Below, one piece after another: positions 1 to 4,896 of a stretch of DNA of 5,894 nucleotides. The stretch is taken from positions 1-5,894 of the forward strand of contig DAIDAQ010000012.1 in NCBI GenBank assembly GCA_027310535.1. Direction: 5' to 3'. The translations under genes and the position numbers were made by a program. The notes beneath the pieces were generated by a model. The model did not search any database and was not told the origin of the DNA. It worked only from the letters and a program-made list of their open reading frames with translations. Within the stretch, counting starts at the first letter, position 1. The number at the start of each line of letters is the position of its first letter. This DNA is from Candidatus Micrarchaeaceae archaeon. GTDB taxonomy: Archaea > Micrarchaeota > Micrarchaeia > Micrarchaeales > Micrarchaeaceae.

Positions 1-3000
1 CCCTATAGACTGTTATACCCTTGCAGCCGAGCTTGTATGCGAGCATGTACGCGTTCTCGATGTCCTGCGGGGTTGCATAATTCGGGAAGTTGATGGTCTT
101 TGAGACCGCGTTGTCGGTATACTTCTGGAATGCAGCCTGCATCTTAACGTGCCACTCAGGCGATATGTCAAAAGCAGTGACAAAGAGCTGCCTTATCCCA
201 TCTGGTATCTCCTCAACATCCTGTATTGACACCCTGCCCGCAATCTTCTTCATCAGCTCATCGGAGTAAAAGTTGTACTCAAGCGCATAGTGTTCGAACT
301 CGTTGTCCACCTCTATAAGGTTCGAGCCAAGGCTCTCCTTTACGTTCCGCATATATGCAACTGAGAAGAGGGGTTCTATACCCTGCGAGGCTCCGCCTGT
401 TATTATGCTTATCGTACCTGTGGGAGCGATCGTGGTGACCGTAGAGTTCCTCAATGGCTTGTATCCAAGCTTGTGCCAGATGCTGTCTTTGAATTCTGGG
501 AACGGGCCCCTCTCGGAAGCAAGCTCCTCGCTCATCTCCCTCCCCTTTTCGTTTATGAAACCCATAACCCTCTCGGCAAGCAGAAGCGCCTCGTTGCTGT
601 TGTAGACTATGCCAAGCTTTATCAGCATGTCCGCCCATCCCATTATGCCGAGTCCTATCCTCCTTATTGCATGTGATACGTCGTCTATCTGCTTTATCGG
701 GTACTTGTTTGCATCGATCACATTGTCCAGGAACCTGACACCCAGCCTCACCGTCCTTTCAAGCTTGTCCCAGTCCACCTCGTAGTGGTCGCCGTCACGC
801 TTGACCATCTTTGCAAGGTTGATTGAGCCGAGGTTGCATGAGTCATATGGGTACAAAGGCTGCTCTCCGCAGTTTGCGATGACAACCCCGTTTGCCACGA
901 ATGAATGTGTGACCGGCTCGGTAAGGTCGAAAACGCATTCGACCCCGCAACTCTCCACAGAGGATATGGTAGCTGTCCAATCTGTTTTATACTGGCCTCC
1001 CGTATAGCTGTTTATGGTTGTCGATAGCTTTGTAACTTTCCTCTCTGAAAGAAAGCCTATCCTCATCCCAAACATTCCAAGCGATGTTCCTGTTATGGTG
1101 AGGTCATGGTAAGACTGTATTTTATATGCTTTTGACCCCCTATCGGACCCAGGAAGCAGTCTTATTCCATCTCTCTTCCTGTTTCGGTAAATTTTGCTAT
1201 ATATGCCAAAATTGAGCAGCAGCAGCTGTACATCCCTAAGCAGACGACCACTGGCAGATGTCAGTCTCACGCTCGCCGAACCATTTTGTGACGCATTTAA
1301 TGTCCCATCCGCTTCGAACAACGCCTGCAGGAACCCGCGTTGCAGCTCTTCCGACCCTCTGAATACCTTATCTGGCACAATTAATTTTTCTTCCCTGAGG
1401 CCCCATTCAATGGCGAACTCCTTCAGTCTCTCTGATGTGATAGTTTTAACCATTCTGTCCTGCACGACCACCACACCTGCCCCATTGGCATGGTTCTTAG
1501 AAACTGGCGGCCTTATGATGCTGTTGACATCCCTGTCGAACTGTTCTGCAAGAACCATATCATCGTTGTAGAAGGATAGCAATGCCCTATCATTCCCAGG
1601 GCCATTGTTTATGTGGCCGTTGCCGGTGAGCCACCCAAGCACCCTACCTTCTGCTGTATTGCCTTCTTTTCCAAAGCCACTTGCCGTGCTGGCAATCCTT
1701 ATCTTCTCCCCTTTTCGGAGCATCGCGGACTCGACCCAGCCCCTCTCTTCGCTGTATACCTTGTGGTCTTTTGTCAATTTGAGACCGAACCCCTCCTTTG
1801 TCGAGAGCCTAACAACTGGCTTTACTCCTGTCATAAGAACAGGCGAAGAGAGCTGTCTCTCTTCAGTCCCAAATCTCTTGTCTACAAGTAGTAAGTTGGG
1901 CATCCGCATGCTCGCTAGTTCATCTGCTCGATACAGCCCGGCAGCAGTGCTTATCATAGTATCTCCGCTGATGCACGGGTTTGTAGATTCGATCGGGCCG
2001 CGCTTCGGCACCGGGTTTGCATAGCTTGCGTTTATCCTATCTATGAAAATAAGCCCCGGGTCGCCAGTCTTCCACGCCATTGTGACAATGAGGTTCCAGA
2101 CAGCCCTTGCGTTGAGCTTCCCTACGGCCCTCTTGCTCCGCGGATTGATGAGCTCATATTCCCCATCGTTCGACAGTGCCTTCATGAATGCGTCTGTAAC
2201 CGCGACAGAGATGTTGAAGTTGCGTACTGCGCCCTCGACGTCCTTCGACATTATGAAGTTGAGTACGTCAGGGTGGTCTATCCTGAGTATGCCCATGTTG
2301 GCGCCGCGCCTTTTGCCACCCTGTTTTATCTCCTCAGTGGCAGAGTTGAAGATCCTCATGAAGGATATCGGCCCAGAGGAAACGCCGTTGCTGCCCTTTA
2401 CGATGTCGTTGGATGGTCTGAGCCTCGAAAACGCAAAGCCCGTGCCCCCGCCTGACTTATGGATCACAGCCGCATACTTAAGAGCGTCGAATATCTCCTC
2501 TATCGAGTCACCCACTGGCAGCACGAAACAGGCGCTGAGCTGCCCCAGCTCTGTTCCTGCGTTCATCAGTGTCGGCGAGTTTGGCATAAACTCGAAGTTT
2601 GTCATGGCGCTGTAGAAGTCAAGCGCTATCTTGGCGACCTCGACCTCGCTCTTGCCATATCCCCTTTCTGGCTCTGCTATCGCGTTCGAAACCCTGTAGA
2701 AGAGCTGTTTTGGCGTCTCGATGACCCTGCCGCTCTCGTCCTTCTTTAGGTATCTGGCAGAGAGCACGGTGAGCGAGTTGAGCGGCATCTTAAGCTCGTC
2801 GTCCTGTACCCCGAGCGAAGCCTTAAACACCCTTATCTCTGCGCGCTTGTTCCTGTAGAGTATGTAAGCCTTTGCGACCTGCTGGTCGAATTCCATGAGC
2901 GTCGTCTCAGTGATGTTCTGTATGTCCTCTATGCTTACTTCCTCTCTTCCAAGCCTGTCGACCCTCTCAACCACCATGCTGGCAACTATTCCGGCCGACT

Positions 3001-3127
3001 TCGACAGCGCCTCCTCAGGCTTGGAGGGATAAACATCCATAAACGCGCGCTTCAGCGCGCTCGCCACCTTTTTACCGTCAAAATCCGCCCTTGCGCCGTT
3101 CCTTTTTATGACATATATGGCCGCCAT
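1..3127 (-). CDS. nrdJ: Adenosylcobalamin-dependent (class II) ribonucleotide reductase, intein-containing; C-terminus cut by window edge
   Basis: Reduces ribonucleotides to deoxyribonucleotides using a thiyl radical generated from coenzyme B12. The frame is open from ATG 3127 to base 1: 1042 codons, or 674 once the 368-residue intein is removed. An N-terminal ATP-cone-like segment (residues 3-30, IYVIKRNGARADFDGKK) precedes the barrel. Visible landmarks are SACFVLPVGDS with redox Cys200, GGGTGFAFSRLRP (226-238), the active-site motif NP|CGEQ with catalytic Cys385 in spliced numbering, the redox partner Cys396 exactly 11 residues later, APTGTIS, and the late CKGITVYR motif at the edge. The Cys spacing matches Thermotoga maritima NrdJ (C322/C333). 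The C-terminal Cys-bearing tail lies outside the window. The ATG is chosen because GGTG sits at -9 to -6 and a TATA box lies about 35 nt upstream. It has its own promoter, so cotranscription with the upstream 143-residue gene is not required. Extein Arg codons are nearly all AGG. Confidence 0.97.
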   Translation of the reverse strand, partial: MAAIYVIKRNGARADFDGKKVASALKRAFMDVYPSKPEEALSKSAGIVASMVVERVDRLGREEVSIEDIQNITETTLMEFDQQVAKAYILYRNKRAEIRVFKASLGVQDDELKMPLNSLTVLSARYLKKDESGRVIETPKQLFYRVSNAIAEPERGYGKSEVEVAKIALDFYSAMTNFEFMPNSPTLMNAGTELGQLSACFVLPVGDSIEEIFDALKYAAVIHKSGGGTGFAFSRLRPSNDIVKGSNGVSSGPISFMRIFNSATEEIKQGGKRRGANMGILRIDHPDVLNFIMSKDVEGAVRNFNISVAVTDAFMKALSNDGEYELINPRSKRAVGKLNARAVWNLIVTMAWKTGDPGLIFIDRINASYANPVPKRGPIESTNPCISGDTMISTAAGLYRADELASMRMPNLLLVDKRFGTEERQLSSPVLMTGVKPVVRLSTKEGFGLKLTKDHKVYSEERGWVESAMLRKGEKIRIASTASGFGKEGNTAEGRVLGWLTGNGHINNGPGNDRALLSFYNDDMVLAEQFDRDVNSIIRPPVSKNHANGAGVVVVQDRMVKTITSERLKEFAIEWGLREEKLIVPDKVFRGSEELQRGFLQALFEADGTLNASQNGSASVRLTSASGRLLRDVQLLLLNFGIYSKIYRNRKRDGIRLLPGSDRGSKAYKIQSYHDLTITGTSLGMFGMRIGFLSERKVTKLSTTINSYTGGQYKTDWTATISSVESCGVECVFDLTEPVTHSFVANGVVIANCGEQPLYPYDSCNLGSINLAKMVKRDGDHYEVDWDKLERTVRLGVRFLDNVIDANKYPIKQIDDVSHAIRRIGLGIMGWADMLIKLGIVYNSNEALLLAERVMGFINEKGREMSEELASERGPFPEFKDSIWHKLGYKPLRNSTVTTIAPTGTISIITGGASQGIEPLFSVAYMRNVKESLGSNLIEVDNEFEHYALEYNFYSDELMKKIAGRVSIQDVEEIPDGIRQLFVTAFDISPEWHVKMQAAFQKYTDNAVSKTINFPNYATPQDIENAYMLAYKLGCKGITVYR
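872..1975 (-). other. Intein with LAGLIDADG homing endonuclease domain, inserted in NrdJ
   Basis: A 368-residue protein-splicing element in frame within nrdJ. It starts at Cys1 after extein ...ESTNP (block A, CISGDTMIST) and ends at Asn368 before extein CGEQPLYPYDSC. Block B has the TxxH motif (Thr68-His71, TKDH). Block F is CVFDLTEPVTHSFVANGVV with His357. The C-terminal end is IAN|C, so the penultimate residue is Ala instead of the usual His; Asn cyclisation and the +1 Cys are intact. Between the splicing blocks lies a two-motif LAGLIDADG endonuclease. Motif 1 is VLGWLTGNG (112-120), with Asn119 where catalytic Asp is expected. Motif 2 is LQALFEADG (216-224), with Asp223. The boundary is placed by homology: removing 1104 bp restores the class II motif NPCGEQ. 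Its codon use differs from the flanks (CGA and TTA present, AGA frequent), which suggests later acquisition. Splicing is very likely; DNA cleavage is doubtful. Confidence 0.95.
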
Positions 3128-3129
3128 CG

Positions 3130-3136
3130 CCGCACC
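3130..3136 (-). promoter_or_regulatory. Ribosome binding site of nrdJ
   Basis: Minus-strand GGTGCGG at -9 to -3 before ATG 3127 matches the first four bases of GGTGATC, the complement of the archaeal 16S rRNA 3' end. It has the same 2-nt spacing as the other ribosome sites in this window and supports ATG 3127 as the start. Confidence 0.5.
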
Positions 3137-3160
3137 CCGCAAGCAACTGCCATGAAAAGC

Positions 3161-3167
3161 TTATAAA
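3161..3167 (-). promoter_or_regulatory. TATA box of nrdJ
   Basis: On the minus strand this reads TTTATAA, close to the archaeal TATA consensus. Its centre is about 37 nt before the nrdJ ATG, so transcription would start near 3138 and give a leader of about 11 nt that just contains the GGGGTGCGG Shine-Dalgarno-like stretch. It lies in the 97-bp gap after the 143-residue gene, so nrdJ can be transcribed on its own. Confidence 0.65.
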
Positions 3168-3224
3168 CCAATTCTAGGTAGGGTGTGTAGCTATATACAG
3201 CCCTTTGTAATCAAGTGCTCAATT

Positions 3225-3656
3225 TTACCTTGTCCTGCTCAGCTCCTCCATCCCTATGTCCCTCCCCACCATCTCGTTGATCTTGGCCCACGCCTTCTTG
3301 TAACTCTCGTGCCTTGCTCCATCAACATTGTAGTATAGCCATCTCTCGAACTTGAACTGCGAGACCCCTTTCTGCGCCAGCTCACTTATGTCGAATGGTG
3401 ATACCCCCTTCCATTTCTGAACCTTCGCAACCGCATACTCCTCCTTTACCTCTGGTGAGGAAAAGTCCGCGCACCCGCCAGTGGTCAGCTCCCTGTGGGT
3501 CCTCCAGGAGGATCCAGAAGAAAAGGCCGCAATTATTGTCGCCATGTCCCTGAGCATCCTGTCCTCAGCCGTGTATACATGCTCGTCCTTGCACGCGACC
3601 TTCTGCATCTGGCCGCTCAAGACATCATATCTGGTCAGATTGTGCTTTATCGGCAT
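3225..3656 (-). CDS. Unrecognised 143-residue protein
   Basis: I do not recognise the family. The frame runs from ATG 3656 to TAA at 3225-3227. It is probably real: it fills an otherwise empty stretch, has a GGTTATG ribosome site at -9 to -3 in the window's usual register, and lies downstream of an AT-rich promoter-like segment. The product looks soluble, with no signal peptide or membrane segment. It is charged, with a likely helix-rich C-terminal half. Visible elements are two cysteines (Cys22, Cys62), a Ser/Gly/Thr-rich middle (SSGSSW at 46-51, TTGGC at 58-62), and an aromatic/basic patch FKFERWLYYN (101-110) followed by helices up to RTR. It precedes nrdJ on the same strand by 97 nt, but nrdJ has its own TATA box, so a functional link is unproven. 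It could be a lineage-restricted protein. Confidence 0.7.
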   Translation of the reverse strand: MPIKHNLTRYDVLSGQMQKVACKDEHVYTAEDRMLRDMATIIAAFSSGSSWRTHRELTTGGCADFSSPEVKEEYAVAKVQKWKGVSPFDISELAQKGVSQFKFERWLYYNVDGARHESYKKAWAKINEMVGRDIGMEELSRTR

Positions 3657-3658
3657 CT

Positions 3659-3665
3659 CATAACC
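3659..3665 (-). promoter_or_regulatory. Ribosome binding site of the 143-residue gene
   Basis: Minus-strand GGTTATG matches GGTGATC at five of seven positions and stands 2 nt before ATG 3656. It decides between this ATG and the out-of-frame ATG that it overlaps (3660-3662). Confidence 0.45.
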
Positions 3666-3763
3666 GCCAGGGCCCCAACCAGCCCCAACTCGCGTTCTCT
3701 ATGATTGCTCTGTTTGTATGTCAAAAAATATATATCTTTGTTACGAGAAGCTCAGCAGGGAAA

Positions 3764-3770
3764 GTTGATC
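3764..3770 (+). promoter_or_regulatory. Ribosome binding site of the beta-sandwich gene
   Basis: GTTGATC matches GGTGATC at six of seven positions and ends 2 nt before ATG 3773. This selects ATG 3773 over the in-frame ATG at 3701, which lies upstream of the TATA box. Confidence 0.55.
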
Positions 3771-3772
3771 GC

Positions 3773-4186
3773 ATGGCGTTGTTTGACCTTTTCGGGAAGC
3801 GCGACTCGAGCAAGGATCTGACCAAAAGGGTGCCTTACGTCGTCTCCACCGAGTTCATGCCATACAGGCTCTACACAGGCAAGAAGAGCACAACGACAAT
3901 GTCGATAAGGCTTAAGAATGCAACAAACGATGTGCTGCTCACGTCCCTTGTTGTTGAACTGCCAAACAAGATAGGGTTCGAAGAGATCGGGCTGGCAAAA
4001 GAAAGGGAGATAAGGCTCGGGGAGCTTGCCCCTTCCGAGGAAAAAGAGCTCTCCTTCAGCCTGAGGAACAGCATTGATGCAGACAAAGGGGAGTACACCC
4101 TTTCAGTTACAGCAATAGCGCATTATAGGGATTATGGGCATGTGATGAACGCCGTCAAAAAGCACGTAGTGCTCAAGGTGGGCTGA
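3773..4186 (+). CDS. Small CARDB/Ig-like beta-sandwich protein (137 residues), function unknown
   Basis: A short basic N-terminus (MALFDLFGKRDSSKDLTKR) is followed by one domain, about residues 20-137, with the strand pattern of a CARDB/Ig-like fold. Seen in order: STTTMSIRLKNAT (an N-terminal 'rights-and-lengths' strand pair), LLTSLVVELPNKIGF, the conserved-looking turn EIRLGELAPSEEKELSFSL (79-97), and GEYTLSVTAIAHYRDYGHV (107-124) before the last strand. The LGELAPSEEKE segment is typical of domains of this class, where a Gly/Pro turn precedes a charged strand. There is no signal peptide or transmembrane helix, so it should be cytoplasmic, unlike many CARDB modules. I recall similar small single-domain proteins in archaea, but I know of no defined role. 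The start is ATG 3773; the in-frame ATG at 3701 would add 24 residues but lies upstream of the TATA box. The stop TGA is one base from the opposing regulator's stop. Confidence 0.85.
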   Translation: MALFDLFGKRDSSKDLTKRVPYVVSTEFMPYRLYTGKKSTTTMSIRLKNATNDVLLTSLVVELPNKIGFEEIGLAKEREIRLGELAPSEEKELSFSLRNSIDADKGEYTLSVTAIAHYRDYGHVMNAVKKHVVLKVG

Positions 4187-4187
4187 G

Positions 4188-4553
4188 CTACGGTTTCCTC
4201 TCACGCTCCTTGTCTTTCTCCCTTTCCCTCTCTTCGGGTTTCTCCTTTGCGGCGCTTGCATCCGTCCCGGCATGGCTCGCGTGCTGCTGGTCTATATCCA
4301 TATAAAGGTAGATGCCTGCGACCAGCTCGGCCAGCTGCGCACCCCTGTCCGTGAGCCTGATGCTCTTCATCCTGCCGTGCTTTTCGCTCTGGACGATCCC
4401 CTTCCTCTCGCACTCAAGGAGGAAATTGCAGGTATGCACATACGTCGTCCCGGCTGCTTTTGCGAGGCTTGAGATGTGCCAGCTCTGCGCACCGTCTTTC
4501 AGCGCAACAAGGATCTTTGCCTGCTTTTGCATCAAAAACATGCTCTTCAGCAT
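4188..4553 (-). CDS. Winged-helix (MarR/ArsR-like) transcription regulator with charged tail
   Basis: A 121-residue protein with a single winged-helix domain. Helix 1 is QKQAKILVALKDG (9-21). The helix-turn-helix is ISSLAKAAGTTYVHTCNFLLECERKGIV (27-54). The wing follows with EKHGRMKSIRLTDRG (57-71), and a last helix (AQLAELVAGIYLYMDI) could mediate dimerisation. The 'LTDRGAQLAELV' end is typical of MarR-type and archaeal wHTH regulators. Residues about 101-121 are almost all charged (KEKPEEREREKDKERERKP), a disordered or coiled tail. ATG 4553 is preferred because a TTAATATT box lies about 30 nt upstream. No Shine-Dalgarno is seen, so the mRNA may be nearly leaderless. ATG 4541 and ATG 4532 remain possible. 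A longer reading from 4781 would run through the neighbouring PRC gene and adds only a low-complexity hydrophobic stretch, so I reject it. The head-to-head layout suggests it regulates itself and the PRC-rnhB unit. The ligand is unknown. Confidence 0.85.
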   Translation of the reverse strand: MLKSMFLMQKQAKILVALKDGAQSWHISSLAKAAGTTYVHTCNFLLECERKGIVQSEKHGRMKSIRLTDRGAQLAELVAGIYLYMDIDQQHASHAGTDASAAKEKPEEREREKDKERERKP

Positions 4554-4632
4554 ACAAACCAATAAATAGAGCGCATAGAGAATATTAATTAATTTATGTT
4601 TGCAATCATATCTGTGCCCAAAAGGTGAGAAA
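4554..4632. promoter_or_regulatory. Divergent promoter with central palindrome ATTAATTAAT
   Basis: This 79-bp gap lies between the wHTH gene and the PRC-rnhB unit. AT-rich 4581-4597 holds overlapping TATA-like boxes for both directions: TTAATATT on the minus strand (4581-4588), about 30 nt before ATG 4553, and AATTTATG on the plus strand (4591-4598), about 38 nt before ATG 4633. The perfect palindrome ATTAATTAAT (4584-4593) joins the two boxes, so a dimer bound there would block both promoters. Confidence 0.6.
4624..4630 (+). promoter_or_regulatory. Ribosome binding site of the PRC-barrel gene
   Basis: GGTGAGA ends 2 nt before ATG 4633 and matches GGTGATC at five of seven positions. It fixes ATG 4633 over the in-frame ATG at 4600, which overlaps the promoter region. 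Confidence 0.75.
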
Positions 4633-4884
4633 ATGGTAAAGTTCATAATAGCCAAGGAACTCATGGGAAAGAAGGTAGTGAGCACGAGCGGATACGATAT
4701 CGGAAGGCTCGTCAATGTTGAGATAAGCCAGGTCACAGGCAGGATCAACTCCGTGATCGTGGAGCCCAGCGCCGACAGCACGCTTGCAAAGAAGCTTGTT
4801 GGGGATGGTGGGGAGCTTAAGGTCCCGTATTCTGCAGTTACTGCGGTAGCTGACTATATTATGGTTGACACGAAGAACATGTAG
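4633..4884 (+). CDS. PRC-barrel domain protein, 83 residues
   Basis: A single PRC-barrel domain spans the whole protein. Visible family hallmarks are AKELMGKKVVSTSGYDIGRLVNVEI (7-31), where a 'K-V-V...G..IG.L..VEI' strand-turn-strand opens the barrel, then TGRINSVIVEPS (35-46), a short helical or loop excursion (ADSTLAKKLVGDGG), and the closing strands ELKVPYSAVTAVADYIMVD (61-79), with the VPYSxV motif common in archaeal members. There is no transmembrane segment. PRC-barrels occur in photosynthetic reaction centre subunit H, in RimM, and in many stand-alone archaeal proteins. Some archaeal members (the haloarchaeal Cdp proteins) act in FtsZ/SepF-based cell division, which is one possible role here, not shown by the sequence. 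It is the first gene of a likely two-gene transcript, 12 nt ahead of rnhB and divergent from the wHTH gene. Confidence 0.9.
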   Translation: MVKFIIAKELMGKKVVSTSGYDIGRLVNVEISQVTGRINSVIVEPSADSTLAKKLVGDGGELKVPYSAVTAVADYIMVDTKNM

Positions 4885-4896
4885 CCACGTGTTTGG

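Larger units (their letters stand above)
3657..3772. promoter_or_regulatory. Divergent intergenic region with a shared TATA-like core
   Basis: This 116-bp gap separates two divergent genes. An AT-rich core, AAAAAATATATATC (3723-3736), can serve as TATA box on either strand. For the plus-strand gene (ATG 3773) it predicts a start near 3756 and a leader of about 17 nt. For the minus-strand gene (ATG 3656) it predicts a leader of roughly 50 nt. That leader is G-rich and contains two copies of GTTGGGGC (3672-3679 and 3682-3689 on the plus-strand map). Confidence 0.5.

Noticed and set aside
872..1975. nrdJ as a pseudogene or as two genes separated by an unrelated insertion
   Set aside because: The frame is continuous across 3127 to 1 and both junctions match intein splice motifs that restore NPCGEQ.
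1194..2615. Long plus-strand open frames at 1194-1571, 1605-2024 and 2043-2615
   Set aside because: They lie opposite the nrdJ/intein frame, are Ser/Leu/Pro-rich as expected of antisense shadows, and have no ribosome sites or recognisable motifs.
3181..3224. Terminator after the 143-residue gene
   Set aside because: The minus strand has no T-run or clear hairpin after the stop at 3225, so readthrough into nrdJ cannot be excluded.
3701..3772. 24-residue N-terminal extension of the beta-sandwich protein (MIALFVCQKIYIFV...), resembling a signal peptide
   Set aside because: This stretch contains the TATA-like core and the ribosome site for ATG 3773, so it is untranslated. The hydrophobic run is a by-product of AT-rich promoter sequence.
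4554..4781. 76-residue N-terminal extension of the wHTH protein from an ATG at 4781
   Set aside because: It would run antisense through the PRC gene and the shared promoter, and the extra residues are hydrophobic low-complexity sequence; the domain begins after ATG 4553.
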